A stretch of 64,000 bases of DNA from Opitutus sp. (GCA_009695065.1 SIBR01000012.1:1-64000); one strand, 5' to 3'. Positions 25,703 to 34,774 are shown, counted from the stretch's first letter. A program made the numbers and translations. The notes: generated from the letters alone by a model not told the origin.

Positions 25703-26164
25703 TTAAGGCAAAAAACGTTCCGCCCCGTCCGGAGAGGCCGCGGGGCGCTCCGGCCACGGCCCGAAGACCCGATGGCGCCACCGACTCACGAGTCCGTAAG
25801 CCGCATCGCGCCAGCCGGCGGGAAACATCGCCAGCACTGCCGCCAAACCCTTCCCCGTCCCGCCGACCGCGCGCAACGCGGCAACTACTCCGGCCGTGCG
25901 CAGCAGGTGATGCCCTTGTTCGCGCCGGGACCAATCCGGCACCAGCACCAGCGTTGCGAAATCCGTGGCCGGCAGGCCGTGCCGCCGAAGATAAGCCTGC
26001 GCCGACGGACCTTGCAGCGGGGCAAAGCGGAGAACCCCGCGCCGATCCAGCCGGAGCAGCAACCGCACGACGCGGTGGCACAGCCCGCACTCGCCGTCGA
26101 AGAGCAGCACCGGGCCGGCACGGTCGGGGGGCAAGGGCGCGATCACGCCCGCACGTTTCCCCAC
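25703..26164 (-). CDS. DCC-family (DUF393) thiol-disulfide oxidoreductase-like protein
   Basis: About 153 residues. The family signature is clear: VLLFDGECGLCHRVVRLLLRLDRRG (D-G-x-C-x-x-C), followed by LRFAPLQGPSAQAYL and a C-terminal helical segment (GWRDAAYGLVSRWRHRVFG), as in YuxK/DCC proteins. These are thioredoxin-fold proteins of uncertain substrate. The start is not certain: GTG at 26164 or GTG at 26146 give sensible N-termini, while the open frame further upstream enters the Hsp20 gene and has no natural start. Confidence 0.85.
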   Translation of the reverse strand: MGKRAGVIAPLPPDRAGPVLLFDGECGLCHRVVRLLLRLDRRGVLRFAPLQGPSAQAYLRRHGLPATDFATLVLVPDWSRREQGHHLLRTAGVVAALRAVGGTGKGLAAVLAMFPAGWRDAAYGLVSRWRHRVFGPWPERPAASPDGAERFLP

Positions 26165-26247
26165 CAGAGCCGCTCGCGCAAAGGTAAAACGCCGGGCCGC
26201 GTGGGCGGCACCGGCGGTTGCAGAAACAATCGCGTTTGCAAGGATGC

Positions 26248-26652
26248 TCAGTTGACCGCGATCTTTCGCGGCTTCAGCGCCTCGTGCCTGGGCAGCGAGA
26301 CGCGCAGCACTCCATTGCGCAACTCGGCGGCAACCTTGTCCGCGTCGACGGCGTTGTCGTGCGTGAGCACCAATTCGTAGGGCGCCGCCACCGTCTCGCG
26401 GTAGAGCGTAGTCCAAGCTTCCGGCTGCTGCCAGGCGCGGCGACCCACGACCCGGACCTGGCCTTCCTCGGCGATGATTTCGAGCCCGTCCTTCGCGACG
26501 CCGGGCAGATAGACCGTCAGGCCGAACGTATCGGACGTCTCCTTGACTTCATAGGCAGGCTTCACGGGGCGGCCCAAATCGTTGGCCGGCGCAGCGGCGT
26601 CAGCCGCGGGCTGGCGCGTAAACGTCGGGATGAGAGTATCGAGCAGAGACAT
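26248..26652 (-). CDS. Hsp20/alpha-crystallin small heat-shock protein
   Basis: A 134-residue holdase chaperone. The alpha-crystallin domain runs from about residue 35 to 125: YEVKETSDTFGLTVYLPGVAKDGLEI, EEGQVRVVGRR, and the end motif LRNGVLRVSLPRHE. The N-terminal arm is short. The usual C-terminal I-x-I/V anchor is present in a modest form (KIAVN). It lies 44 bp after a second, longer Hsp20 gene, with which it shares only the domain pattern, so the two probably diverged long ago. Confidence 0.95.
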   Translation of the reverse strand: MSLLDTLIPTFTRQPAADAAAPANDLGRPVKPAYEVKETSDTFGLTVYLPGVAKDGLEIIAEEGQVRVVGRRAWQQPEAWTTLYRETVAAPYELVLTHDNAVDADKVAAELRNGVLRVSLPRHEALKPRKIAVN

Positions 26653-26696
26653 GGTGATGAGTTGAGTTGAGATTTCGGATTAGGGCTGCGCGGCGA

Positions 26697-27155
26697 CTAT
26701 TTGACCGCGACGGTGATCTTCTTGGGCTTGGCCTCTTCACGCTTCGGCAGCGTGACGGTCAGGACACCGTTTTCATAAGCCGCGCCGACCTTGTCGGCCT
26801 GGACTGCGTCCGCAACGTTGACGGAACGGGAAACCGCGAGGGACTGCTCCGGCTTGCAGTCGATCGCCGGCGTCTTGCGCGTGGCGGAAATCTTCAGAAA
26901 GCCGTCGACCACTTCGACGTTAATATCCTCGCGATTCACGCCCGGCAGCTCGGCGCGGACGTAGGTGTTCTGCTTGTCCTGGTAGAGGTCGACCGGGAAG
27001 TGCGTGGCGGCCGGCGGCGCATTGAAATCACCGAGCGCGGTTTCAAACAGCCGGTTGATTTCACTGTCGAGGCCCGGCCACGGCGAACGCTGAAAACGCC
27101 CCACGGAGAACCCCGGGGTGCGGAAGGAAGGATAGGTGTATTGAAAGAGTCTCAT
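26697..27155 (-). CDS. Hsp20/alpha-crystallin small heat-shock protein
   Basis: A 152-residue chaperone and first gene of the leftward stress group. The N-terminal arm (MRLFQYTYPSFRTPGFSVG) and SEINRLFETALGD are typical, followed by the alpha-crystallin domain (FPVDLYQDKQNTYVRAELPGV, INVEVVDGFLKISATRKT, YENGVLTVTLPKREEAKPKKI). The last residues KKITVAVK hold the I-x-V anchor. ATG at 27155 gives the natural arm; the longer open frame upstream reads as random Arg-rich sequence. Heat induction is expected from the family, but I could not make out a certain heat-shock promoter. Confidence 0.95.
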   Translation of the reverse strand: MRLFQYTYPSFRTPGFSVGRFQRSPWPGLDSEINRLFETALGDFNAPPAATHFPVDLYQDKQNTYVRAELPGVNREDINVEVVDGFLKISATRKTPAIDCKPEQSLAVSRSVNVADAVQADKVGAAYENGVLTVTLPKREEAKPKKITVAVK

Positions 27156-27491
27156 GGCGTTTGTTGAACGATTGGCTTTTCGCCACACCCATTGCAGGCG
27201 GCGCACCAAGCGGGGCCCGCGTGCAAATTCTTGCAGCGCCGAACCTTGCTGCCGCCGCACGTCACGAGGTGAGTAAACTCGACGCGGGGTGCGCCGTCAC
27301 ACTTGGGAAAAAACGGCGCGTGGAGACAGAGAGAGAGATCATGGCGCCACGCTGGAAACGCTCCGTCCGAATACGTGAGGGAGCGAAAACTTCGGCCAGC
27401 ATGGAGGTCGTCGCGGAAGCGGCTCCTGTCAGATGACCCGGAAAAAACGTGCCCGCGCTCCCGAAGCGTGGTTGCCTGCTTCTCTCGGCTC
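27156..27491. other. 336-bp divergent region between hsp20 and patB-like genes
   Basis: Must hold promoters for both directions. I saw no CIRCE-type inverted repeat. On the minus strand a TTGG-N10-GC pattern (TTGGTGCG near 27211, CTGCA near 27198) loosely resembles a sigma-54 site, but too weakly to call. No small gene is supported. Confidence 0.4.
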
Positions 27492-28646
27492 ATGAATTTC
27501 GACTTCGACACACCGCTCAATCGCCACGGTACGGATTCCCAGAAGTGGCAGAAATACGCCGGTCGCGACGTGCTCCCGCTCTGGGTGGCGGACATGGATT
27601 TCAAGTCCCCGCCCGCCATCATCGAGGCGCTGCACCGGCGCGTGGACCACGGGATCTTCGGCTACGCGCGCCCGGTGAAATCGACCGTGGACGCCGTCGT
27701 GGATGCGCTCGCCCAGCGCTACGGCTGGAAGATCGATCCGGCGTGGATCGTGTGGCTGCCGGGGCTCGTCGTCGGGCTCAACGTCATCGCCCAGGCCTTC
27801 GCCGAACCAGGCGACGAGGTGCTGACGCTCGCGCCGGTTTATCCGCCGATCATGAGCGCGCCGAAAAACAGCGCGCGGGCGTCCGTTTCCGCACCGTGGG
27901 TGCTGCAAGCCGGTGCCTGGTCGATCGACTGGGAGGCCCTGGCCCGGGCCGTCACACCGCGCACCAGGTTGTTTTATCTCTGCAATCCCCACAATCCGCT
28001 CGCCCGCGTCTGGCGCCGCGACGAGCTCGTGCGGCTCGCGGAATTTTGCGTGCGGCACGACCTGCTCCTGTGCTCCGACGAGATCCATTGCGACCTGATC
28101 CTCGATCCGGCGCTGCCGCACGTGCCGACCGCGCTGCTCTCGCCAGAGATCGCCGCCCGCACGATCACGCTCATGGCCCCGAGCAAGACCTACAACGTCC
28201 CGGGGCTCGGCACTTCCATCGCGATCATTCCCGACCCTGTTCGCCGCACCCGTTTCATCCGGGCGACGGCGGGAATTGTCGCCGAGGTCACCTGCCTCGG
28301 CTTCACCGCCTGCGAAGCCGCCTACCGCGACAGCGAGCCGTGGCGCCAGGCGCTGCTCGCCTATTTGCGCGGCAACCGCGACTACCTGCTCGAAGCGATC
28401 TCGAGCGAACTCCCGGGTGTACGCGTCGAGGCCCCGGTCGAGGCCACCTATCTGCTCTGGTTGGACGTGGCCGCGTTGGGCCTGCGGACACCCGTGACCC
28501 ATTTCGAACAGCACGGCATCGGGCTCAGCGATGGCGCGATGTTCGGGGCCGCCCCCGGCAGCCACGTACGCCTGAACTTCGGCTGCCCGCGCAGCGTCCT
28601 CGTCGAGGCAGTAGGCCGGATGAAACGCGCCCTCGCCGGCCGTTGA
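27492..28646 (+). CDS. PatB/MalY-type PLP-dependent C-S lyase (aminotransferase class I fold)
   Basis: A 384-residue cytosolic PLP enzyme. The N-terminus MNFDFDTPLNRHGTDSQKW and LPLWVADMDFKSPPAI are hallmarks of the MalY/PatB cystathionine beta-lyase subgroup. Other fold-type I elements are LFYLCNPHNPLARVW (the N-P-H-N-P contact), LCSDEIHCDLIL (Asp that contacts the pyridine N) and the PLP lysine in MAPSKTYNVPGLG. The probable reaction is beta-elimination of cystathionine or other Cys S-conjugates. ATG at 27492 gives the conserved N-terminus. The dihydrouridine synthase follows 50 bp downstream. Confidence 0.93.
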   Translation: MNFDFDTPLNRHGTDSQKWQKYAGRDVLPLWVADMDFKSPPAIIEALHRRVDHGIFGYARPVKSTVDAVVDALAQRYGWKIDPAWIVWLPGLVVGLNVIAQAFAEPGDEVLTLAPVYPPIMSAPKNSARASVSAPWVLQAGAWSIDWEALARAVTPRTRLFYLCNPHNPLARVWRRDELVRLAEFCVRHDLLLCSDEIHCDLILDPALPHVPTALLSPEIAARTITLMAPSKTYNVPGLGTSIAIIPDPVRRTRFIRATAGIVAEVTCLGFTACEAAYRDSEPWRQALLAYLRGNRDYLLEAISSELPGVRVEAPVEATYLLWLDVAALGLRTPVTHFEQHGIGLSDGAMFGAAPGSHVRLNFGCPRSVLVEAVGRMKRALAGR

Positions 28647-28696
28647 AGCGCACGGCGCTTGAAGCCGTGGCGGGGTCGGGCATCACTTGACGTGAC

Positions 28697-29809
28697 GTGC
28701 GTCTCGGACCCTACGAACTTTCCTCGAACCTTTTCCTGTCTCCCCTGGCCGGCTACACCAATCTGCCCATGCGGCTCACGCTGCGCGAGCTGGGCGGGCT
28801 CGGGTGGGTGACGACCGACCTCGTCAACGCCCGCTCGCTGCTCGAGCGCAATCCCACCGCCCTCAAGCTGGTCGCGAGCGCGCCCGGCGATCGGCCGATG
28901 GCCATCCAGCTCTTCGGCAGCGGGCCGGAGGAAATGCGCGATGCGGCCTTGGTGTGCGAGTCCCTCGGCGCGCAGGGCGTCGACATCAACATGGGCTGCC
29001 CGGTGAAGAAGGTGACGAAGATCGGCGGCGGCTCGGCGATGATGACCGAACTCGCCAAGACCGCCGCGCTCGTCCGCGGCATGATCGATGCCGTGAAGAT
29101 TCCCGTCACCGCCAAGATGCGCCTCGGTTGGGACGACGACAACCTCACCGCTCCCGACCTCGCCCGCGTGCTGGAGGCCGTCGGGGTTGCGGCGATCTTC
29201 GTCCACGGCCGCACCCGCGAGCAGGGATTTTCCGGCGGCGTCAATCTCGCCGGCATCCGCGCCGTGGTGCAGGCGGTGAAACGAATTCCCGTCATCGGCA
29301 ACGGCGACGTGACCACGCCGGAGGCCGCCCGGCACATGCGTGATGAAACCGGCTGCGCCGGGGTGAGCATCGGCCGCGGGGCCTTCTACGATCCGTGGAT
29401 TTTTCGCCGCACCGAACACTACTTCCGCACCGGCGAACTGCTCGCCGAGCCTGGCTTTGCGGAACGGGTAGCGGTGATGCGGCGGCATTTCGAGCGCTAC
29501 TGCGAATTCTACGGGGAGAACCACGGCGCCCGGCTTTTCCGCAAGGTTGCGCCGTGGTACGCCAAGCGCTTCGGCCCCGCCAAGGTGTTCAAGCAACGGA
29601 TCATCACGATCACGTCCCGCGTCGACTTTGAGGCCGCCCTGGCCGAGTACCTCGCGTGGCGCACGCAATTTTGCGATGACCACGGCGCGTTGTTGGAAAA
29701 ATTCGCGCCGGCGCCCATGGTCGCCTCGTTCATGCGCGAGCCGGGCGAGGCCGACGTTCACCAGCGCGCGTCGATCCCGGTGCCCAAGGGACCGGTCGAT
29801 GTCTGGTAA
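28697..29809 (+). CDS. dus: tRNA-dihydrouridine synthase
   Basis: A 370-residue FMN enzyme that reduces uridine in the tRNA D-loop. N-terminal TIM barrel: LFLSPLAGYTNLPMRL, VQ-type strand MAIQLFGSGPEEM, and the catalytic Cys in VDINMGCPVKKVTK. Further FMN-binding motifs are VTAKMRLGWDD, AIFVHGRTREQGFSG, RIPVIGNGDVTTPEAA and the GVSIGRGAFYDPWIF segment. The C-terminal helical domain is present. It looks most like the DusB group. The start is GTG at 28697; no alternative gives the conserved N-terminal strand. Confidence 0.94.
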   Translation: MRLGPYELSSNLFLSPLAGYTNLPMRLTLRELGGLGWVTTDLVNARSLLERNPTALKLVASAPGDRPMAIQLFGSGPEEMRDAALVCESLGAQGVDINMGCPVKKVTKIGGGSAMMTELAKTAALVRGMIDAVKIPVTAKMRLGWDDDNLTAPDLARVLEAVGVAAIFVHGRTREQGFSGGVNLAGIRAVVQAVKRIPVIGNGDVTTPEAARHMRDETGCAGVSIGRGAFYDPWIFRRTEHYFRTGELLAEPGFAERVAVMRRHFERYCEFYGENHGARLFRKVAPWYAKRFGPAKVFKQRIITITSRVDFEAALAEYLAWRTQFCDDHGALLEKFAPAPMVASFMREPGEADVHQRASIPVPKGPVDVW

Positions 29810-29844
29810 TTTCTCTCCGCTGATTCAGCCGGCCCGGTGGCGCT

Positions 29845-31137
29845 TCAGTACCGGCGGGTAACGGTCGCCCCGGTCTTGTCCTTGAAGACCACGTTTCTTT
29901 TTTCGGGATCGACGCCGTCGAAAACAATTCCCAGCCCCACGTCGACGGTCTCGCCGGCGCGCATCATCCGGCCGTTCATGAAAACCCGGGCCACCGAACC
30001 GGAGGCGGACTGAAACACGCCCCCGATCTTGGCATTGGCCATGAAGGAGCGGAACGCCGGGCTTGCCTCGGAGGCACCCTCGATCTCCGTGGTCGCCGAA
30101 ACGCCCGGGCTCAGCGTGGTCACGCCGGTCGTCGTCTTGGTCGCGGGCGGAGCCTTCGCCGCCGGCTTGTTCGCCAAGTCTGCGGATCCATCGGCGAGAT
30201 CGACGCGATTCTGTTCGCCCGCGCGGCGGGCCGCGATGGCATCCTGCGCCTTGTTGACCGCATTGACGGGCGCCTTCGCGAGCGCATTGAGCGTATCGGA
30301 AGGCGTGGGACCGGCCGCTGACTTTGCCGCTCCCGTCGCGGGCGGAGCGCCGGCGGGGGCGGCAACCTTGGCGGGTGCCTTGGCTTTGGGTAGCGGAGGC
30401 GGGGGGGAGGCGGGGGGGCAAACTGCTGCCAGGCAAAAAATCCGCCGCCGAGTACCACGACGGCCGCCGCAGCGATGAGTGCGACATTCGGAATACCGCG
30501 TTTCTTGCGCGGAGGCGCTTCGGCCGGCTTTTCCGGATCGGGCGGAATAGCCGTTACCGCAATATGGGGGATCGGCGGATTTGTTTTCCCCAATTTCGGC
30601 AGCGCAACGACCGGGAACGGCGGCGGCACTTTCGGTGGGCCTCCCGCTGAAGGCGGCGGAGCGGGCGGGGGGGCCGAAGCGGCTGCCACCGCCGGCGGGG
30701 GCGCAATCGGAGGAATCGTCGCGGACGGCGGCGGCGGGGCCGCCACTTTGGGCTTGAGCTTAAACTTACCCGGTTGAGCGGCTGCCCGATGCCTCGGCTG
30801 CGGGGGCCACCGGCGCCGGAACCGGCGGCGAAGCGGCCGGGGGCGGCGCGGACTCAGGCGCAGCGGGGGCCGGAGCAGGGGTGGCGGCAGTTTCCGGCGG
30901 GGCCGGCGACGCTGCCGGGGCAACTGCGCCCGGCTCGGCGGCGAGACGCGGCTTAAAGCGCATTTTAGGTGCCGCCGACGCGTCTCCCGCCGGTGTCTCG
31001 GTGACGGGACCGGCCGCCGGGGGCGGCGGCGGCGGGATCACGGTTGCAGGCGTGGCGGGCGGACTCTCCGATTCGGCTGGCCGCAGCCGGGGCTTCAGCC
31101 GCAAGGGGGCAGGCGGTGGAGTTTGCTTGTCACTCAT
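29845..31137 (-). pseudogene. Pro/Ala-rich single-pass membrane protein gene with two frameshifts
   Basis: ATG at 31137 opens a Pro/Ala-rich chain with a recurring short motif (LRLKPRLRP, MRFKPRLAA, FKLKPKVAA). The third copy lies in another frame: the first frame ends at a TAA at 30766, while the frame one base off carries on from about 30787 through a basic stretch (RKKRGIPN), one membrane helix (ALIAAAAVVVLGGGFFAW) and a Pro tract. Near 30401-30418, at two C7 runs on the coding strand, the frame returns to the first one, giving KAKAPAKVAAPAG, and a small soluble domain (SPAFRSFMANAKIGGVF, ARVFMNGRMMRAGETVDVG, DPEKRNVVFKDKTG) to the stop at 29845. About 430 residues if repaired. The final domain resembles periplasmic 'general secretion' type beta domains only vaguely. 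Confidence 0.75.
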
Positions 31138-31332
31138 GTCGGCCGAGCAAAGCGATTTTTTTCGTCGCGCGAAACCAAAAGAGCGGGCGTTCAGCGCATT
31201 TTCAACCGGAGCTAGCCGCCGACTCCGGCTCGGATCGGCCCACGCAAAAGCCGTCCCTCCACCACGCGAGGGGAACCGGAAAGATTCGCTCGCGGTCAAC
31301 CGGGGGCCCTACCACGTTGACCCGGAGTCGCC
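31138..31332. other. Divergent intergenic region
   Basis: 195 bp between the leftward Pro-rich gene and the rightward lipoprotein gene. Promoters for both are expected here; nothing specific was recognised. Confidence 0.4.
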
Positions 31333-31590
31333 ATGATCAAACGCCTGCTACCGTCCTGCCTCATCCTCACGCTCTTTTTTTCGAGCGGCTGCCTGTTCTC
31401 GAAAAAAACCGGCACGCCCCGGGAGAGTTCCCAGATCGCGGGCGAAATGGAGGATAGTTTCAAGCGCCGCTGGATTGAAAAGCGGACCGCCGAACTCGTC
31501 GCCCAGCGTACCCCGGCCGACTCCGCGCAGACGCAAGCCACCCGGGAATTCGGCGAGAAGTTCGAGTTCCGGCGCGCGCCGAACCAATAG
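31333..31590 (+). CDS. Small lipoprotein
   Basis: An 85-residue lipoprotein: basic start (MIKRLLPS), hydrophobic core and lipobox FSSGC with the lipidated Cys at residue 20. The mature part is charged and helical (GEMEDSFKRRWIEKRTAELVAQ, then TQATREFGEKFEFRRA). No family is recognised. It precedes rarD by 62 bp on the same strand. Confidence 0.75.
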   Translation: MIKRLLPSCLILTLFFSSGCLFSKKTGTPRESSQIAGEMEDSFKRRWIEKRTAELVAQRTPADSAQTQATREFGEKFEFRRAPNQ

Positions 31591-31652
31591 CTCCGCGCCG
31601 GGCCCGGCCCCGCGGATCGGACGCGAGACCGCGGCCCGCGCCGGCAATTCCC

Positions 31653-32588
31653 ATGGCTGTTTCAAATTCTTCCGCCGTTTCCGCCGCGCAGGCGAAAACC
31701 GGCGCGTTCGCCGCCCTGGTCTGCTACCTTTTGTGGGGCATCGTCCCGCTGTATTGGACGCAGCTGGCGGCCGTGCATCCGCTCGAGTTGATCGCGCATC
31801 GCAACCTCTGGTCGCTCTTGTTCGTGCTCCTGCTCGTGGCCTTGCAGGGCGGGATGGGCGAAATTCGGGCGGCGTTGAGCCGCCGCGGCAGCATCGCCAT
31901 CAATTTCGCCAGCGGGGCGTTGCTCACGACGAACTGGCTGATCTACGTCTGGGGCGTCAACACCGGGCACGTCATCGAATGCGGACTCGGCTATTTTTTC
32001 GTGCCCCTGGTGAATGTCGCCGTGGGCCGGTTTCTTCTCCACGAACAGCTGCGCCGGCTGCAATGGATCGCCATCGCCTTCGCGGCCGGCGGCGTAGCCT
32101 GGCTGATCATTCAACTCGGACACGCCCCATGGATCGCGCTCGGGCTGGCGGCGTCTTGGAGCGCGTACAGCCTGCTGCGCAAGCGATCCCCGCTCGGTTC
32201 GCTGGTCGGGCTGACGGTGGAGACGGTGCTGATTTCCCCCCTGGCCCTGACGTTTCTCGTCGGGCTGTACGTCACCGGCAGCGGCTTCTTCGGACGCGCG
32301 GATTTGCGGACGAACCTGCTGATCATGAGCTCCGGCGTGATCACCGCGATTCCCCTGCTGCTGTTTGCCTTTGGCGCCCGGTGCATCCGCATGTCCACCC
32401 TCGGCCTGCTCCAATACGTCGCCCCCACCGTACAAATCGTGCTCGGACTGCTGGTATACCACGAACCCTTCTCCCGCGAGCGCGCCGAGAGCTTCGGCCT
32501 CATCTGGTTCGGCCTCGTGCTCTACACCGTCGACAGCCTGCTCCTGCAACGCCGCTCGGGACTCATCCCGCGCGAATCCCCGTCCTGA
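31653..32588 (+). CDS. rarD: RarD-type EamA-family permease
   Basis: A 311-residue inner-membrane protein with ten hydrophobic helices made of two EamA repeats. The start of the first helix (GAFAALVCYLLWGIVPLYW) and ELIAHRNLWSLLFVLLLV are characteristic of the RarD subgroup, as are NWLIYVWGVNTGHVIECGLGYF (N-W-x-x-F/Y-I/V-W-x-V-N) and the second-repeat LSTLGLLQYVAPT-like segment (MSTLGLLQYVAPTVQIVLGL). The E. coli member was named for chloramphenicol sensitivity; the true substrate is not established. Confidence 0.95.
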   Translation: MAVSNSSAVSAAQAKTGAFAALVCYLLWGIVPLYWTQLAAVHPLELIAHRNLWSLLFVLLLVALQGGMGEIRAALSRRGSIAINFASGALLTTNWLIYVWGVNTGHVIECGLGYFFVPLVNVAVGRFLLHEQLRRLQWIAIAFAAGGVAWLIIQLGHAPWIALGLAASWSAYSLLRKRSPLGSLVGLTVETVLISPLALTFLVGLYVTGSGFFGRADLRTNLLIMSSGVITAIPLLLFAFGARCIRMSTLGLLQYVAPTVQIVLGLLVYHEPFSRERAESFGLIWFGLVLYTVDSLLLQRRSGLIPRESPS

Positions 32589-32607
32589 GGCGCCGGCCAG
32601 ACCGGGC

Positions 32608-33084
32608 TCAGTCTTTCCTGAAATCGATGAGCTCGATTTCGAACACCAGCGTGGCGTTGCGCGGAATCTTCGGCGGCTGGCCGCGGGTGCCGTAGGCGAG
32701 TTCGGGGGGGATGATCGCGAGCCGCTTCTCGCCTCGCTTCATCAGCTGCAAGACCTGGTCCCAGCCCTGAATGACCATATCCCGGCGGACGCGAAACTCG
32801 AAGGGATGCGCGCGGTCCTCGTTCTGGTCGAAAATATTTCCGTCCAGCAGGCGGCCCACATAGAGCACGAAAACCCGGTCGCCCGTCTTCGGGGAATCGT
32901 CCTTGCCCTCCCGTACGATGATGTAGCGGATGCCGTTCGTCGTCTTTTTTGCCTCGGGCCAGTTTTTCTCGACGAACTCGAGATCGGCCGGGGGCAACTT
33001 CTCCCGCTGCGCGCGCAACGCCACCGGCAGCGCCAGCAGGCCAACGGTCAAAAAAAGGAGGAAAGTCTTCACGGCAGGATTCAT
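32608..33084 (-). CDS. Exported FKBP-type peptidyl-prolyl isomerase
   Basis: A 158-residue protein with a signal peptide (TFLLFLTVGLLALPVALRA) and one FKBP domain: GDRVFVLYVGRLLDGNIFDQNED, FEFRVRRDMVIQGWDQVLQLMKRGEKR, IIPPELAYGTRGQPPKIPRNATLVFEIELIDF in sequence. The V-I-x-x-W and A-Y-G active-site residues are kept, so it should be an active cis-trans isomerase helping proteins fold outside the cytoplasm. ATG at 33084 gives the signal peptide. Divergent to the dehydrogenase gene 67 bp away. Confidence 0.94.
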   Translation of the reverse strand: MNPAVKTFLLFLTVGLLALPVALRAQREKLPPADLEFVEKNWPEAKKTTNGIRYIIVREGKDDSPKTGDRVFVLYVGRLLDGNIFDQNEDRAHPFEFRVRRDMVIQGWDQVLQLMKRGEKRLAIIPPELAYGTRGQPPKIPRNATLVFEIELIDFRKD

Positions 33085-33151
33085 CGAAGGGACACGATAT
33101 GTCTTTTCGGGATCCGTGTCATTCGTGTAATCCGTGGTCAAAGCGTTTTTC

Positions 33152-34123
33152 ATGAAGAAACCTGCCGTTGTCATCCTTTGCCCCAAGGAATTCCGATTTA
33201 CCGACCTCGAAGCGAGTATCGAGCGCCCGTTTCTCGCCGACGTGGCCGACCTGAACACCGTCTGGCTCGATTTCAACGCCCCGTTTCCGGATGAAGTGCT
33301 GGCGGCCGATGCGCTGATTCTCTGGCACGGACCCCTCATCACCGCCGGGGTCATCGCCCGCCTGAAGCACTGCCGCGTGATCGTTCGCAACGGCGTGGGC
33401 TTCGACAGCGTCGACATCGAGGCCGCCGCGGCCGCGGGCATTCCCGTGTGCAACGTGCCCGACTACGGCACCGAGGAGGTCGCCGATCACGCCCTCGCAC
33501 TGACTCTGGCGCTCTATCGTCAGCTTTTCCCCCTCGATGCGGAGGCGAAACAGCTCGGCTGGAAGATCAAGGTTGCCCCGAAGATGCGCCGGCTGCGGAC
33601 GCAGACGTTTGGCATCGTCGGCCTCGGACGGATCGGTACGGCGGCGGCGTTGCGGGCAAAGGCATTTGGTTTCCGCGTCGTGTTCTACGACCCCCACGTG
33701 CCGGCCGGCACCCACAAGGCGGTGGGGGTGGAGCGCGCGAACTCGCTTGCGGAGCTGTTCAAGCAGTCCGACACGGTGTCCGTCCATTGCCCGCTCTCGG
33801 CGAAAACGCGCGGGATGATCGGCGCCGGCGAAATCGCCCTGATGAAGCCGGGCTCGTTCCTCGTGAACACCGCGCGGGGCGACATCGTGCAAAAGGCGGC
33901 CGCGTTTGCGGCGTTGCGCAGCGGACACCTCGCGGGCGCGGGCCTCGATGTGGTGGAGAACGAGCCGCTCCGCACCGCCGAAGAGGCCGCGACGCCGAAT
34001 CTCATCTGCACGTGTCACGCGGCCTTCTGCAGTCCGGAAAGCATGGTCGAAATGCGCAGCACCTCGGCCAGGATCGCCCGCGCGGCGGTCAGCGGAGAAC
34101 CCGTTTGGAATCGGGTGAATTGA
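33152..34123 (+). CDS. D-isomer-specific 2-hydroxyacid dehydrogenase (CtBP-like)
   Basis: A 323-residue NAD-dependent dehydrogenase. It has the catalytic-domain N-terminus, the Rossmann motif FGIVGLGRIGTAAALRAKAFG, and the catalytic triad of the family: Arg in LVNTARGDIV, Glu in VVENEPL and His in CTCHAAFCS. VIVRNGVGFDSVDIEAAAAAGI and VCNVPDYGTEEVADHAL are closest to the C-terminal-binding-protein/phosphoglycerate-dehydrogenase branch. The physiological substrate cannot be deduced. ATG at 33152 gives the conserved beginning (PAVVILCP); a GTG 18 bp upstream is in frame too. Confidence 0.93.
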   Translation: MKKPAVVILCPKEFRFTDLEASIERPFLADVADLNTVWLDFNAPFPDEVLAADALILWHGPLITAGVIARLKHCRVIVRNGVGFDSVDIEAAAAAGIPVCNVPDYGTEEVADHALALTLALYRQLFPLDAEAKQLGWKIKVAPKMRRLRTQTFGIVGLGRIGTAAALRAKAFGFRVVFYDPHVPAGTHKAVGVERANSLAELFKQSDTVSVHCPLSAKTRGMIGAGEIALMKPGSFLVNTARGDIVQKAAAFAALRSGHLAGAGLDVVENEPLRTAEEAATPNLICTCHAAFCSPESMVEMRSTSARIARAAVSGEPVWNRVN

Positions 34124-34168
34124 GCCCCGGTTGGCGAATCCCAGCCGCGGGTAAAGGGAAACACCGGA

Positions 34169-34774
34169 CTACCCTCGCACCGCCTCGTGTTTCGCCACGA
34201 GCGCCAGCGCCCGATTGAGCAGCGTCCGGCCCGGCTCCATCCGATGCCACGGCGAAGCCCCGGACGGGTGGGGCAACGGAATACACTCGGTCGCATGACC
34301 GCGGTACGTGATCGGAAACTTTTTCCCGATCGTCTCGATCAGCGGCCGCTCGCCAAGAAACTGCGAGATCGCGAGCTTGCCGACCGGCAGCACGAGGGTC
34401 GGCTGCAGCAGGGCAAACTCGCGTTCAAGCCACGCCGAGCAGTTCGCGATTTCGTCCGGCGCGGGCACACGATCGCCGCCCTCGGGACGCTTGCCCGGGA
34501 AGCAGCGGCAGACGGCCGCGAAGTAAATCCGGTTGCGCACCTCGTCCTCGGTCCAGCCGAGCGACGCGTCGAACCACTTGAAGAGCGTTTTGCCCGCGGT
34601 CCACGCGAAGGGCCGGCCAAGCTTGGGCTCCTTGTCGCCGGGAGCCTGGCCGACGAGAATGACTTTGCTCGCAACCGCGCGGCCCACGACGACCGGCTGG
34701 TGCATGCGCGGGCAGCGCTCGCACGCGCCCAACGCGGCGAGGTGTTTTTCGACAGCGGCAATGGCAGCATTCAT
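34169..34774 (-). CDS. Uracil-DNA glycosylase, family 4/5 type with Fe-S cluster
   Basis: A 201-residue DNA-repair enzyme. It has the motif A region VILVGQAPGDKEPKLGRPF, the aromatic clamp WTAGKTLFKWFDASLGW, motif B HPSGASPWHR, and the four cluster Cys spread as in family 4 and 5 enzymes: CERC near the N-terminus, one in FAAVCRCFPGKRP and one in EIANCSAWLE. It removes uracil (or deaminated bases) from DNA. Two ATGs (34783 and 34774) are close; the second was taken. Confidence 0.92.
   Translation of the reverse strand: MNAAIAAVEKHLAALGACERCPRMHQPVVVGRAVASKVILVGQAPGDKEPKLGRPFAWTAGKTLFKWFDASLGWTEDEVRNRIYFAAVCRCFPGKRPEGGDRVPAPDEIANCSAWLEREFALLQPTLVLPVGKLAISQFLGERPLIETIGKKFPITYRGHATECIPLPHPSGASPWHRMEPGRTLLNRALALVAKHEAVRG

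Noticed and set aside
27195..27220. Possible sigma-54 promoter before the hsp20 gene
   Set aside because: Only the GG/GC spacing fits; three consensus bases differ and no activator site was seen.
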